Source of the DNA: Clostridiales bacterium
GTDB lineage: Bacteria > Bacillota > Clostridia > Lachnospirales > Lachnospiraceae
Direction of reading: 5' to 3'
DNA length: 64,000 nt
Assembly: GCA_029227635.1 (NCBI GenBank)
Contig: JAQYAH010000005.1
Location: forward strand, 1 to 64,000
The translations under genes and the position numbers were made by a program. Position 1 is the first letter of the stretch; each line of letters begins with the position of its first letter. The notes under the pieces are model-generated. The model did not search any database and was not told where the DNA came from. It worked only from the letters and a program-made list of their open reading frames with translations. Below are positions 19,253 to 29,993 of this stretch, piece after piece.

Positions 19253-21279
19253 GAAGCGGAACCTTACTGGGCAACCGATATGAGATAGAGAAGCGAATCG
19301 GCTGCGGCGGAATGGCAGACGTCTATAAAGCCGCTGACCATAAGTTAAACAGAAATGTTGCAGTCAAGGTGCTTAAGCCGGAGCTTGGGGGAGACAGCAA
19401 GTTTGTCAGCAAGTTCAGAATCGAGGCACAGTCTGCAGCAGGACTTATGCACCCAAACATTGTAAATGTATACGACGTTGGAGATGACCAGGGTGTTTCA
19501 TATATGGTAATGGAGCTTGTAGAAGGAATCACCCTTAAGGATTACATCGAGAAGAGAGGTCACCTGTCTGCCAAGGAAGTTATTTCCATCTCCATTCAGG
19601 TCTCCAACGGTATTGAGGCGGCACACAGGAACAATATTGTTCACCGGGATATTAAGCCTCAGAATATTATGATCTCAAGAGAAGGTAAGGTTAAGGTTAC
19701 GGACTTCGGTATCGCAAGGGCCGCAACCAGCAATACCATCTCCAGTAACGCTATGGGATCAGTACACTATACTTCGCCGGAGCAGGCAAGAGGCGGCTAT
19801 TCGGATTCCAAGAGCGATATCTATTCTCTTGGTATCACAATGTACGAGATGCTTACAGGGGACGTACCTTTTGACGGGGATTCTACTGTTACTATTGCCC
19901 TGAAACACCTTCAGGAAGAGATGATTCCCCCTTCAGAGATCGTGCCGGATATTCCCTACAGCCTTGAACAGATCGTGCTCAAGTGCTGTCAGAAGAGTCC
20001 CGACAGACGTTATCAGAATATGGAGGAGCTCATCGCAGATCTTAAGATGTCTCTCATAAATCCTGATGGAAGATTTGTCAAGAATACCCAGAGTGCCGGA
20101 GATGAGACGGTCTTCTTCAACCAGAATGATGTGGATGAGATCAGAAAATACGAGCGTCGCAAGCCTGAACCTCAGTATGATGATTATGAGTACGAGGATC
20201 CGGAGGATGACGATGATGAGATAGACGACTATCGAGGTTACAGAGACGAGTACAGAAGATCTGAGAAGAACGGAATGAACAAGGTTGTCAAGGTTCTTCT
20301 CATTGTTGCAATACTTTTGATCGTGGGACTTGGTCTTTTCTTCGTGGGAAGAGCCATCGGTATTTTTAAATCCGGATTCGGCTTTGGAATCACTGCCGAT
20401 GAGGACACGGTTAAGGTTCCCAATTTCCTCGGAATGAGTTTTGAAGAGGCTCAGGATGAGGCCAACAAGGTGGGACTTGGCGTCGAGAAAGCCGGCGAAG
20501 AAGAGTCCGACATGTATGACACCAACCAGGTATGTAAGCAGAGTGTAGATCCCGGAGAGAAGGTAGAGAAGAATTCCACTATTGAGCTCACAATAAGCAG
20601 TGGTCTTAAGGGTGAGAAGTTCGATGTGCCGGATGTGAAGGGAAGGAAGCAGGAGGAAGCTGAGCAAATGCTTACCGATGCCGGCTTCAAGGTCAACTCT
20701 GAATTCGAAGAGAGTGAGACAGTGGAAGAGGGATATGTAATATCCCAGAATCCTGTCGGAGGCTCCACTGCCGGCAAGAATGCTACCATTACTATCAAGG
20801 TCAGCACCGGATCTTCTACTGCTTCGGTTCCTGATCTTAAGGGAATGACAGAGTCGCAGGCAAGAAAAGCCCTAAACGAGAAAGGCCTCAGCCTTGGCAA
20901 GATCACTGAGGAGAACAGTGCTACCATCGAGGAGGGTCAGATCATTGAACAGGGAACTGCTCCCGGTACGAAGGTGGACAAGGGAACTAAGATCACTGTT
21001 GTAATCAGTAAGGGTGATATTCCCCTTTCGGAACAGACCTGGAAGTGTAATGCCAATGTTAATATGAACAATTACGACGGTACTTATCCGGTAACTATCG
21101 TCCTTGAGCAGGCCGGACAGGAAACTACCATCGTGGAAAACGAGAAAGTTTCGAATCCCTATAACCTTTCAGTTAAGGGAATTCCCGGAGAATCGGAAGG
21201 TGTTGTCACAGTATACGATGCCTCCACCGGAAGTGTTATCGGATCCGCAACCGTAAAATTCAGCAGAGTGGACGATTAA
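19246..21279 (+). CDS. prkC: Ser/Thr protein kinase with three PASTA domains
   Basis: Kinase motifs HRDIKPQNIM, DFGIARA; TM; VPNFLGMSFEEAQ, VPDVKGRKQEEAE, VPDLKGMTESQAR. Confidence 0.95.
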   Translation: MLRSGTLLGNRYEIEKRIGCGGMADVYKAADHKLNRNVAVKVLKPELGGDSKFVSKFRIEAQSAAGLMHPNIVNVYDVGDDQGVSYMVMELVEGITLKDYIEKRGHLSAKEVISISIQVSNGIEAAHRNNIVHRDIKPQNIMISREGKVKVTDFGIARAATSNTISSNAMGSVHYTSPEQARGGYSDSKSDIYSLGITMYEMLTGDVPFDGDSTVTIALKHLQEEMIPPSEIVPDIPYSLEQIVLKCCQKSPDRRYQNMEELIADLKMSLINPDGRFVKNTQSAGDETVFFNQNDVDEIRKYERRKPEPQYDDYEYEDPEDDDDEIDDYRGYRDEYRRSEKNGMNKVVKVLLIVAILLIVGLGLFFVGRAIGIFKSGFGFGITADEDTVKVPNFLGMSFEEAQDEANKVGLGVEKAGEEESDMYDTNQVCKQSVDPGEKVEKNSTIELTISSGLKGEKFDVPDVKGRKQEEAEQMLTDAGFKVNSEFEESETVEEGYVISQNPVGGSTAGKNATITIKVSTGSSTASVPDLKGMTESQARKALNEKGLSLGKITEENSATIEEGQIIEQGTAPGTKVDKGTKITVVISKGDIPLSEQTWKCNANVNMNNYDGTYPVTIVLEQAGQETTIVENEKVSNPYNLSVKGIPGESEGVVTVYDASTGSVIGSATVKFSRVDD

Positions 21280-22157
21280 TGCAGGGAAAGATAATTAAAG
21301 GAATTGCCGGATTCTACTACGTGGATGTGGTAGAATCCGGAATTTTTGAGTGTAAAGCCAAAGGTGTATTCAGAAAACAGGGGCGAAAGCCTTTAGTGGG
21401 CGATCTTGTAGATATTGAAGTCCTGGATGAGAGCAAAAAGACCGGAAACATTGCAGAGATCGCACCTCGGAAGAATGAACTGATAAGACCTCCGGTGGCG
21501 AATATCGATGTGGGAATGGCAGTGATGGCTTTTTCCTCCCCGGCCCCCAATCTGAACACTTTGGACATGTTTCTGCTCATGGCAGAGAGAAGAAATATCA
21601 ACGCCGCCATCTGTTTTAACAAGTGTGATTTGGCAACAGATGAGGAGATAAGGAGTATCAAAGAGAGATACGAAGCCAGCGGCTACCCGGTTTTTTTCAT
21701 AAGTGTCAGAGAGAAACGGGGGATACAGGAACTGAAAGAGTTTCTGAGAAATAAGATTACGGCCTTTTCCGGACCTTCCGGGGTTGGAAAGTCCTCCCTT
21801 TCCAATGAACTATTGCAGCGAAGCAAGATGGAGACGGGTAATCTAAGCGATAAGCTGAAACGAGGTAAGAATACAACCCGACACGTGGAACTTTTGGCTA
21901 TGCCCGGCGGAGGATATATCATGGATACCCCGGGGTTCACCTCCCTGGAACCGGAGGAGTTTGAGGCAGAGACCCTTAGATATTACTATCCGGAGATTTA
22001 TGAATACGAGGGGATGTGCCGTTTCACCGGATGTATGCATGACAAAGAGCCGGATTGTGAGGTACATAGAGCTGTTAATGAGGGGAAAATACCGAAGGGG
22101 CGGTATGAAAGTTACATTAATCTTTACCACACATTAAAGGAGAAAAAACGAAGATGA
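21279..22157 (+). CDS. rsgA: Ribosome small subunit-dependent GTPase A
   Basis: FSGPSGVGKSSLSNEL, NTTRHVEL, DTPGF, C-terminal zinc motif CRFTGCMHDKEPDC. Confidence 0.95.
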   Translation: MQGKIIKGIAGFYYVDVVESGIFECKAKGVFRKQGRKPLVGDLVDIEVLDESKKTGNIAEIAPRKNELIRPPVANIDVGMAVMAFSSPAPNLNTLDMFLLMAERRNINAAICFNKCDLATDEEIRSIKERYEASGYPVFFISVREKRGIQELKEFLRNKITAFSGPSGVGKSSLSNELLQRSKMETGNLSDKLKRGKNTTRHVELLAMPGGGYIMDTPGFTSLEPEEFEAETLRYYYPEIYEYEGMCRFTGCMHDKEPDCEVHRAVNEGKIPKGRYESYINLYHTLKEKKRR

Positions 22158-22816
22158 GCAAGTTGATCCTGGCACCTTCTGTATTGTCGGCTGACTTCAT
22201 GAATCTCAAAGCACAGGTAGATGAAATTATTGAAGGCGGAGCCGAGTATATTCATTTTGATGTTATGGACGGACACTTTGTCCCCAACATTTCCTTTGGA
22301 CTTCCGGTCCTTGCTTCTATGAGCAAGTCTGTAGATAAGGTTTTTGATGTTCACCTCATGATTTCCGATCCGGATAAGTATATCCCGGAGTTTGCAAAAA
22401 AAGGTGCCGATATCATTACTTTTCATGTTGAGGCGGTAAATGACCTTGGGGGAACTATCCGTTTGATCCATGAGTGTGGAGCAAAAGCCGGAGTTTCTGT
22501 CAAGCCGGCTACTCCTGTAGAGGTTCTCTATCCTTATCTGAATGAAATCGATATGGTTCTCATCATGAGTGTGGAACCCGGTTTTGGAGGACAGTCCTTC
22601 ATTCCCGGCTCTCTGGATAAGATTTCTGCTCTCAGAGAGGAATGCAGTCGCAGAGGTCTGGACATGGATATTGAGGTGGATGGAGGTATCGGAGCTTCAA
22701 ATGCTCAGGAAGTTGTTAAAGCCGGTGCTAACATACTGGTAGCCGGAAGTGCAGTGTTTAAGGGAGACGTGAAGGGCAACACTGAGTCTATCCTTGCTGC
22801 AATGAGAAACGTGTGA
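22154..22816 (+). CDS. rpe: Ribulose-phosphate 3-epimerase
   Basis: APSVLSADF, HFDVMDGHFVPNISFG, MSVEPGFGGQSF, DIEVDGGI. Confidence 0.97.
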   Translation: MSKLILAPSVLSADFMNLKAQVDEIIEGGAEYIHFDVMDGHFVPNISFGLPVLASMSKSVDKVFDVHLMISDPDKYIPEFAKKGADIITFHVEAVNDLGGTIRLIHECGAKAGVSVKPATPVEVLYPYLNEIDMVLIMSVEPGFGGQSFIPGSLDKISALREECSRRGLDMDIEVDGGIGASNAQEVVKAGANILVAGSAVFKGDVKGNTESILAAMRNV

Positions 22817-22825
22817 TCTTAGATT

Positions 22826-23542
22826 ATGGAAGATACAAAAGAATTATTAACTGAGAATAATACAGAGACGAACTCCGGCAGCCGGGCAATAATAATAAGC
22901 GGCGGAACCATTGATCGGGAACAGGCGCTAGCACTGTTCAAAGAGAATAATTACAGGTATATCGTCGGAGCTGACGCCGGGCTGAGATTTTTGTACAGTG
23001 AGAACATTGTCCCCACCCACATCGTGGGGGATTTCGACTCTCTGGGATCCGGTTCCGAGATCCTGGACAGCTATATGGGAAATCCCAATATTGTAATCCG
23101 GATATTTAATCCGGTAAAAGACAAGACAGACACGGAGATCGCCATAAGACTTTGTCTGGAACTGGGAGCGGAGGATATCACTATCCTTGGCTGGAACGGA
23201 GCCCGGGTGGATCACACCATAGGCAATCTCCAGTCTCTTATGGCACCCTTAAAGGCCGGTATCCCCTGTGTCCTTAAGGATGTGTGCAACGAGGTTCGTC
23301 TTGTGGATGGAGAGACAAAGATAAGAAAAAGCGAAGCTTTCGGCAAATATCTTTCACTGTTCCCTTTTGCCGGAAGTGTCGGCAATCTCACCGTGGAGGG
23401 GGTAAAGTACCCTCTTAAAGGCCACACACTTTTGCCCAATGACAGTCTGGGTGTGAGCAATGAGATAACCGATGAGGTGTGCCGGATCTCTTTTGACAGG
23501 GGCATACTCCTTGTGATCATGTCCAAAGACAGGGATCATTAG
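22826..23542 (+). CDS. thiN: Thiamine diphosphokinase
   Basis: GADAGLRFLY, GDFDSLGS, DKTDTEIAIRLCLELGAEDITILG, RVDHTIGNL. Confidence 0.9.
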   Translation: MEDTKELLTENNTETNSGSRAIIISGGTIDREQALALFKENNYRYIVGADAGLRFLYSENIVPTHIVGDFDSLGSGSEILDSYMGNPNIVIRIFNPVKDKTDTEIAIRLCLELGAEDITILGWNGARVDHTIGNLQSLMAPLKAGIPCVLKDVCNEVRLVDGETKIRKSEAFGKYLSLFPFAGSVGNLTVEGVKYPLKGHTLLPNDSLGVSNEITDEVCRISFDRGILLVIMSKDRDH

Positions 23543-23554
23543 AGAAAGACTGAG

Positions 23555-23923
23555 GTGGATATGAAGCTTAAGAACGTGCTCATTGTTACAAAAGACATAG
23601 AGAGAGCAAGAGAGTATTATAAGAACCTTTTTGGTCTGGAGATGATTCTGGATAACGACGGCAACATGATCCTCACCGAGGGGTTGGTGCTTCAGGACGA
23701 GAAGATCTGGAAAAGTTTCATCCATAGGGAGGTTGCTTTTGAGAACAACTCCTGCGAGCTCTATTTTGAGGAGAGGGATATCGAGGCCTTTATTGAAAAG
23801 CTGGAACGTCTTTACCCGGAAACTCGCTATGTCAATAGATTAATGACCCACAGCTGGGGACAGAAGGTGGTACGTTTCTATGACCTTGACGGCAATCTGA
23901 TCGAGGTGGGCACACCGGCCTGA
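23555..23923 (+). CDS. VOC (glyoxalase-like) family protein
   Basis: Short alpha/beta ORF: TKDIERAREYYKNLFGLEM ... WGQKVVRFYDLDGNLIEVG. Confidence 0.85.
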   Translation: MDMKLKNVLIVTKDIERAREYYKNLFGLEMILDNDGNMILTEGLVLQDEKIWKSFIHREVAFENNSCELYFEERDIEAFIEKLERLYPETRYVNRLMTHSWGQKVVRFYDLDGNLIEVGTPA

Positions 23924-23960
23924 ATTCGGTGAAATGCTTCCCGACTTAAGGGAAAAGTAA

Positions 23961-23983
23961 TGCTGCAAAGGCAGCGTCTTTTT
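23961..23983 (+). terminator. Short intrinsic terminator candidate GCTGC-AAAG-GCAGC-GTCTTTTT
   Basis: 5 bp stem followed by T tract in the VOC-ychF gap. Confidence 0.5.
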
Positions 23984-24022
23984 ATGATTCGCAGAAAACC
24001 TTAATTGAAAGAAGGAGAAAAC

Positions 24023-25120
24023 ATGAAACTAGGTATCGTAGGCCTTCCTAACGTTGGCAAAAGCACACTTTTCAATTCTCTCACAAAAGCCGGTGCAGAA
24101 TCCGCGAACTATCCTTTTTGTACAATTGAACCCAATGTGGGAATAGTTCCGGTACCCGACGAGCGGATAGTAAAACTTGGAGAGCTTCATCACTCAAAGA
24201 AAGTTACCCCTGCGGTAATAGAATTTGTAGATATTGCCGGACTTGTCAGAGGTGCATCAAAGGGCGAAGGTCTTGGCAACCAGTTCCTGGCCAATATTCG
24301 TGAGTGCGATGCAATCGTTCACGTTGTGAGATGTTTTGATGATGACAACGTTATCCATGTAGACGGTTGTGTCGATCCTGCCAGAGATATTGACACTATT
24401 AATCTTGAACTTATTTTTGCCGATCTGGAGACTGTTGAGAAGCGTCTTGCCAAGGCTTCAAAAGGCTACCGCAATGACAAGGCTCTCGCAGTGGAACACA
24501 CTATGCTCCAGAGACTTAAAGCTCATTTGGAAGAGGGCAAGATGGCCAGCACATTCGAGACGGAATCTGATGAGGAGTCAGTGGCCTTCAGAGGATATAA
24601 CCTGCTTACTGCAAAGCCGGTAATTTTCGCGGCAAATCTCTCAGAGGATGAGATAGCTGATGACGGAGCAGACAACCCTCATATTCGCAAGGTGAGAGAG
24701 ATTGCCGAGGAGATGCACGCAGAGGTTTTTGCAATCTGTGCACAGATCGAGGCAGAGATCTCAGAACTTGATGATGAAGAGAGAAAAATGTTCCTCCAGG
24801 AACTTGGACTTGAGGAAAGTGGTCTGGACAAGCTTATCAAGGCGAGCTACAGACTTCTTGGTCTTATGAGCTTCCTCACCACCGGTGAAGATGAAACAAG
24901 AGCCTGGACGATCAAGATTGGAACCAAGGCGCCTCAGGCGGCAGGAAAGATCCACACAGATTTCGAGCGCGGATTCATTAAAGCTGAGGTTGTCAGTTAT
25001 GACACTTTGATGGAACTTGGATCCATGACAGCGGCTAAGGAAAAAGGTCTTGTGCGTCTTGAAGGAAAAGAATATGTAATGCAGGACGGAGACGTGGTCC
25101 TTTTCAGATTCAATGTGTAG
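24023..25120 (+). CDS. ychF: Redox-regulated ATPase YchF
   Basis: [48 protein letters not shown] track starts at 24005, RBS GAAAGAAGGAGAA before 24023. Confidence 0.96.
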   Translation: MKLGIVGLPNVGKSTLFNSLTKAGAESANYPFCTIEPNVGIVPVPDERIVKLGELHHSKKVTPAVIEFVDIAGLVRGASKGEGLGNQFLANIRECDAIVHVVRCFDDDNVIHVDGCVDPARDIDTINLELIFADLETVEKRLAKASKGYRNDKALAVEHTMLQRLKAHLEEGKMASTFETESDEESVAFRGYNLLTAKPVIFAANLSEDEIADDGADNPHIRKVREIAEEMHAEVFAICAQIEAEISELDDEERKMFLQELGLEESGLDKLIKASYRLLGLMSFLTTGEDETRAWTIKIGTKAPQAAGKIHTDFERGFIKAEVVSYDTLMELGSMTAAKEKGLVRLEGKEYVMQDGDVVLFRFNV

Positions 25121-25142
25121 TCGGAACCGAGGTTGATAGTTA

Positions 25143-26012
25143 ATGCATACAAATATAGGTTTTCCCAACATAGGGATCGAACTTTCAAACGTTGGTACCG
25201 GAGTGACGATATTTGGTTATCGTATCGCTTTTTACGGACTGGTTATCGGTTTTGGAATCCTTCTTGGAATTCTGCTTGCTGTGTGGTCCGCAAAGAAATC
25301 CGATCAGAATCCTGAGATATATCTGGATATTGCACTATACGGAGTTATCTTCGGTATCGTAGGTGCCAGAATCTATTATGTAGTCTTCAGCTGGGATGAT
25401 TACAAAAATAACCTTTTGGAGATATTTAACATAAGAGGTGGAGGGCTCGCCATATATGGGGGAGTCATTGCGGCAATACTCACGGTATTTGTTTACTCCC
25501 GGATCAAAAAGCTCAGTTTTCCCCTTCTGTGTGACACAGCAATAACCAGCCTTCTTTTGGGTCAGGTGGCCGGAAGATGGGGTAACTTTTTTAACAGGGA
25601 GGCATTTGGAGATTACACGAACAATCTTTTTGCCATGAGGCTTCCCTTGGATGCGGTTAACAAGTCGAATGTAACCGGAAAAATGCTGGAACACATTCAG
25701 GTGATAGATGGAGTGGAGTACATTCAGGTGCATCCCACTTTCCTCTATGAATCGGTGTGGAACCTGATTTTGCTGGGATTTCTGATCTGGTACAGACCCA
25801 AAAAGAAATTCGATGGGGAGATAATCCTCATGTATCTTTCCGGCTACGGCTTTGGAAGGATGCTCATTGAGGGACTCAGAACCGATCAGCTTATTCTTTT
25901 CGGTACCGGCCTTCCGGTTTCCCAGGTGTTGGCCGGCGCCCTGTTTGTGGGGGCAACAATTCTAATATTAGTCTTTAGAAAGAAATCTTCTATAAAGGCG
26001 CGTGAAAACTAG
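25143..26012 (+). CDS. lgt: Prolipoprotein diacylglyceryl transferase
   Basis: Multi-TM; RGGGLAIYGGVIAA, GRWGNFFNREAFG, HPTFLYES. Confidence 0.95.
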   Translation: MHTNIGFPNIGIELSNVGTGVTIFGYRIAFYGLVIGFGILLGILLAVWSAKKSDQNPEIYLDIALYGVIFGIVGARIYYVVFSWDDYKNNLLEIFNIRGGGLAIYGGVIAAILTVFVYSRIKKLSFPLLCDTAITSLLLGQVAGRWGNFFNREAFGDYTNNLFAMRLPLDAVNKSNVTGKMLEHIQVIDGVEYIQVHPTFLYESVWNLILLGFLIWYRPKKKFDGEIILMYLSGYGFGRMLIEGLRTDQLILFGTGLPVSQVLAGALFVGATILILVFRKKSSIKAREN

Positions 26013-26037
26013 AAATGTTTTCACGCGTTTCTTTTTT
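25999..26037 (+). terminator. Intrinsic terminator overlapping the lgt stop codon
   Basis: CGCGTGAAAAC-TAGAAAT-GTTTTCACGCG then TTTCTTTTTT. Confidence 0.9.
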
Positions 26038-26100
26038 GCTCATTATTTGTGCATTTCTGTTGGATTCAAAGCATGATAAAGCTACTCTTCATGATTTTAC

Positions 26101-26129
26101 TTGATTTTTAGGAAAAGGGACTATAAAAT
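26101..26129 (+). promoter_or_regulatory. Possible dcw promoter TTGATT-N17-TAAAAT
   Basis: TTGATT 26101-26106, TAAAAT 26124-26129. Confidence 0.45.
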
Positions 26130-26135
26130 GAACTT

Positions 26136-26184
26136 AAGTGTCAAATAGTGTCAGTTTATTGCATATAAGTGTCATTTAGTGGCA
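26136..26184 (+). promoter_or_regulatory. Four AGTGTC/AGTGGC direct repeats, candidate MraZ operator
   Basis: Boxes at 26137, 26147, 26168, 26178 (spacing 10/21/10) upstream of mraZ. Confidence 0.65.
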
Positions 26185-26219
26185 AATTTCTGTAAGGCTT
26201 TAAGGAAAGGAGGAAGACG

Positions 26220-26654
26220 ATGTTATCCGGCGAGTATCTCCACAGCATCGATGCCAAGGGCAGACTTACAATACCTGCGAAGTTCAGAGACGTCCTCGGG
26301 GAAGAGTTTGTGGTGACTAAGAGTGTGGATCGTTGTCTTTTGATTTTTCCTGAGAGTGACTGGGCAGATTTTGAGCAGGAACTGAAGAAGCTTCCCAGAT
26401 CTAAGAATGCCAGAGACTATATTCGTCATATGGTGGGAAGTGCCGAGAAGGTAGGCCCCGATAAGATGGGTAGAGCTCTTATTCCTCAGGCACTAAGAAG
26501 CTATGCAGGTCTTGAGAAAGATGTAGTGCTGACCGGAGTATTGGATCGAATCGAGATTTGGGATAAGTCAGTCTGGGATGAGAATAATTCCAAGACATCG
26601 GATAACATTGATTCCATCACCGAGGAACTTGCAGCTTTGGGCTTTAACATTTAG
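26220..26654 (+). CDS. mraZ: Transcriptional regulator MraZ
   Basis: MLSGEYLHSIDAKGRLTIPAKFRDVLGEEFV; duplicated SpoVT/AbrB-like motif DKMGRALIPQALR. Confidence 0.97.
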   Translation: MLSGEYLHSIDAKGRLTIPAKFRDVLGEEFVVTKSVDRCLLIFPESDWADFEQELKKLPRSKNARDYIRHMVGSAEKVGPDKMGRALIPQALRSYAGLEKDVVLTGVLDRIEIWDKSVWDENNSKTSDNIDSITEELAALGFNI

Positions 26655-26666
26655 GAGATCATCTTA

Positions 26667-27602
26667 ATGGATTTTGAACATATTCCTGTACTCTATAAGG
26701 AGACAATTGAAGGACTGAATATTAAGCCCACCGGAATCTATGTTGACGGTACTTTAGGCGGAGGCGGACACACTTCCGGAATCCTTGAGAGATTATCTGA
26801 AGGGGGAAGAGTCATCGGCATCGATCAGGATATAGATGCCATCACTCACACCGGAAGTAAGTTGAGCGGCTTCAAGGATAAGCTCACTATTGTACACAGT
26901 AACTACCGATATTTTGACCGGATTCTTGATGAACTGGGAATTGATAAAGTGGATGGGGTTCTTTTGGATCTGGGAGTCTCATCCTATCAGTTGGATAATG
27001 CTGAGCGGGGATTTTCCTACAGATACGATGCGCCCCTGGACATGAGAATGGATCAGAGCCGGGATCTCACCGCAGCAGATATCGTCAATGGTTATTCCGA
27101 GCATGATCTGACAAGAATACTAAGAGAGTATGGAGAGGAGAAGTGTGCCTCCTCCATTGCCAGAAATATTGTTAAAGCCAGATCCGTAAAGCCTGTGGAG
27201 ACTACCCTGAAATTATCAGAGATAATCAGTAACTCAATTCCTGCGAAGTTGAGAAGGACCGGTGGTCATCCTGCAAAGAGGACCTTTCAGGCGATTCGGA
27301 TCGAATTAAATGAAGAACTTACTGTATTAAGGGAATCTCTGGATAGTATGATAGATCGTCTTAATCCGGGTGGAAGGCTATGTGTTATTACATTCCATTC
27401 TCTAGAAGATAGAATCGTAAAGCAGATCTTTAAGACCAATGAGAATCCCTGTACCTGCCCTCCCAATTTCCCGGTATGTGTCTGCGGCAAGAAGCCCAAA
27501 GGCCATATCGTAGGGCGTAAGCCTGTTGTGGCAGGAGAAGAAGAACTGGCGGTCAACTCGAGATCCCAGAGCGCTAAGCTCAGGGTTTTCGAACGAGTAT
27601 AA
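26667..27602 (+). CDS. rsmH: 16S rRNA (cytosine(1402)-N(4))-methyltransferase
   Basis: [68 protein letters not shown]. Confidence 0.97.
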   Translation: MDFEHIPVLYKETIEGLNIKPTGIYVDGTLGGGGHTSGILERLSEGGRVIGIDQDIDAITHTGSKLSGFKDKLTIVHSNYRYFDRILDELGIDKVDGVLLDLGVSSYQLDNAERGFSYRYDAPLDMRMDQSRDLTAADIVNGYSEHDLTRILREYGEEKCASSIARNIVKARSVKPVETTLKLSEIISNSIPAKLRRTGGHPAKRTFQAIRIELNEELTVLRESLDSMIDRLNPGGRLCVITFHSLEDRIVKQIFKTNENPCTCPPNFPVCVCGKKPKGHIVGRKPVVAGEEELAVNSRSQSAKLRVFERV

Positions 27603-27614
27603 GGGGATGATAAT

Positions 27615-28082
27615 ATGTCATCATACATTGATCTGAAAAGCACAAATTTCAACTCTTCCGGTTACGTAGTGGGTAATGTAGTCAGAGCCCCCGAGTACTA
27701 TGAGGAGGAAGTCAGAACACAAAGACGTAAACCCGCAAGATCCCGGCGTCCGGCAGTTAATCGGCGCAGGATGATGATGCTTGCGGTCATTTCTGTCATG
27801 ATGGTGGCGGCATGTATCTTTTACTTAAAGATAAAGTCAGACATCAGCATTCAGGCGGAGAAGATTAACAGTCTGGAAAGTCAGATTTCCGCTCTTAGAG
27901 AAGAGAACAATGACAGATACAACCGGATAAATGAGTCGATCAATCTGAATGAAGTCAGAAATCGGGCGGTGAACGAGTTGGGTATGACTTATGTCAAGGA
28001 TTCGCAGGTCATTACCTACAAGTCTCCCCAGGAAGATTATGTTAACCAGAGGGAAGCAATTCCCGGTGTTTCAGCAAGGTAG
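27615..28082 (+). CDS. ftsL: FtsL-like cell division protein
   Basis: Position between rsmH and pbp; basic N-terminus, single TM, coiled coil, EVRNRAVNELGMTYVKDSQVITYKSP. Confidence 0.75.
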   Translation: MSSYIDLKSTNFNSSGYVVGNVVRAPEYYEEEVRTQRRKPARSRRPAVNRRRMMMLAVISVMMVAACIFYLKIKSDISIQAEKINSLESQISALREENNDRYNRINESINLNEVRNRAVNELGMTYVKDSQVITYKSPQEDYVNQREAIPGVSAR

Positions 28083-28094
28083 CCGGAAAGAGAT

Positions 28095-29954
28095 ATGTCC
28101 AGACGTAAAGAACAGTCTTTGTCCGCAAGAATAAGAAATATCAAATTCTCCCCCAAAATGAAGAATAAGCTGTCATTTATCTTTTTGGTAGTGGTGCTTG
28201 TGTTCGTCATATTGGTTGGGAGAATTACTGTTATCAATACCCGAAGCGGTGATAAGTATGAAAGGAAGATCCTGGAACAGCAGGATTACTCCAGCCGTAC
28301 TATTCCTTTTCGGAGAGGAGATATCCTTGATAGAAACGGTACGGTTCTTGCGACAAGTGAGCGAGTTTACAATATAATACTTGATGCAAAAGTACTCCTT
28401 GCCAATGAGAAGAAGGTGGATCCCACAGTGACCCTTTTGACTGAGGTGTTTGGTTTTGCGGGCACTGATATCAGAAAGAAGCTCGAAGATTATCCGGAAA
28501 GTCGGTACATCGTTCTACGAAAAAGCATTAGCTATGATGAGGCCCAGGCCTGGAATTCCGCAGTGGAAGACAGGGAGGATATATCTGGTGTCTGGCTAGA
28601 GGAAGACTATAAGAGAACTTACCCCTACAATGCACTTGCCTGTGATGCCATAGGTTTTACATCTAACGGAAATGTGGGAAGCTGGGGAATAGAGAAGTCC
28701 TACAATGACATTCTGAACGGTGAGAACGGAAGAGAGTACGGATATCTAACCGGTGATTACGGACTGGAGAGAACGGTTTATCCGGCCACTCCGGGTAACA
28801 CAGTGGTAACAACTCTGGATACAAATTTGCAGAGTATTATAGAAAAGCATATAATAGCTTTTAATGAGTCACATAAGAATGAGGCGAGAGAGGGCCTGGG
28901 AAGCATGAACACAGGTGTTATTGTTTTGAATGCCAACACCGCGGAGATTCTTGCAATGGCATCCTATCCAAACTACGATCTCAACAATCCGCGGGACCTC
29001 TCTTCTTATTATACTGAAGCTGAGCTGGAAGCCATGTCGGACAGCGAACAGGTGGAAGCTCTCCAGAAACTTTGGAGAAACTTCTGTGTCAGCGACACCT
29101 ATGAGCCAGGTTCCACCATCAAGCCTTTTACCGTGGCAGGGGCCCTGGAAGATGGAAGTATCACCGGGGATGAGTCCTATTACTGTTCCGGTGTCAAGTA
29201 CGTGGGCGGAGAGGATATCAAATGTCATAATACCTCCGGACACGGGACCCTTTCTGTTTCCGGTGCTATTGCCCAGTCCTGCAATGTCGCGCTTATGGAT
29301 ATTGCGGAAGAGATGGGAAACGAGGAGTTTGTAAAGTATCAGAGGATATTTGGCTTTGGTGAATATACCGGGGTTGATCTTCCAGGTGAGGCAAACACTG
29401 CTTCCCTTGTTATGGAGGCAGAAGATATGTACGAAGCGGACCTGGCAGCTAATTCTTTTGGTCAGGGCTTTAATACCACAATGATCCAGATAGCTTCCGC
29501 CTATTGTTCCCTGGTGAATGGGGGCAGCTACTATCAGCCTCACATTGTCAAAGAGATACGGAACAGCAGCGGAGATGTCATCACTACTTTTGAGCCGACT
29601 CTCCTCAAAAAGACAGTTTCCCGGGAAACTTCGGATATGCTGAAAGAATACATGCAGCAGACCGTGGAGAGTGGTACTGCCTCCACTGCACAGATAGCCG
29701 GATACACATACGGAGCCAAGACCGGAACCGCGGAGTGTCTGCCCAGAGGCAACAATGAGTATGTAATCTCTTTTGCAGGCTTTGCTCCGGTTGACAATCC
29801 GCAGTTTGTGATTTACGTTGTTATAGACAGACCGAATGTGGCATATCAGGATGACAGTACTTATGTGACACTTCTTTCCAGGCAGATACTTGAAGAGATT
29901 CTGCCTTATCTTGGTGTTGAGAAGGATGCTTCGACAGAGACACCGGGAGAATAG
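28095..29954 (+). CDS. Class B penicillin-binding protein (FtsI/SpoVD-like)
   Basis: Transpeptidase motifs PGSTIKPF (SxxK), SCN, KTGTAE; N-terminal TM and RGDILDRNG. Confidence 0.93.
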   Translation: MSRRKEQSLSARIRNIKFSPKMKNKLSFIFLVVVLVFVILVGRITVINTRSGDKYERKILEQQDYSSRTIPFRRGDILDRNGTVLATSERVYNIILDAKVLLANEKKVDPTVTLLTEVFGFAGTDIRKKLEDYPESRYIVLRKSISYDEAQAWNSAVEDREDISGVWLEEDYKRTYPYNALACDAIGFTSNGNVGSWGIEKSYNDILNGENGREYGYLTGDYGLERTVYPATPGNTVVTTLDTNLQSIIEKHIIAFNESHKNEAREGLGSMNTGVIVLNANTAEILAMASYPNYDLNNPRDLSSYYTEAELEAMSDSEQVEALQKLWRNFCVSDTYEPGSTIKPFTVAGALEDGSITGDESYYCSGVKYVGGEDIKCHNTSGHGTLSVSGAIAQSCNVALMDIAEEMGNEEFVKYQRIFGFGEYTGVDLPGEANTASLVMEAEDMYEADLAANSFGQGFNTTMIQIASAYCSLVNGGSYYQPHIVKEIRNSSGDVITTFEPTLLKKTVSRETSDMLKEYMQQTVESGTASTAQIAGYTYGAKTGTAECLPRGNNEYVISFAGFAPVDNPQFVIYVVIDRPNVAYQDDSTYVTLLSRQILEEILPYLGVEKDASTETPGE

Positions 29955-29993
29955 GCCCAAAGGGGCAAATCTAAGATCAAGGGGATAATTAAA

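Noticed and set aside
19933-20667. 244-codon minus-strand ORF opposite prkC
   Set aside because: Antisense shadow of the PASTA kinase gene; low-complexity translation.
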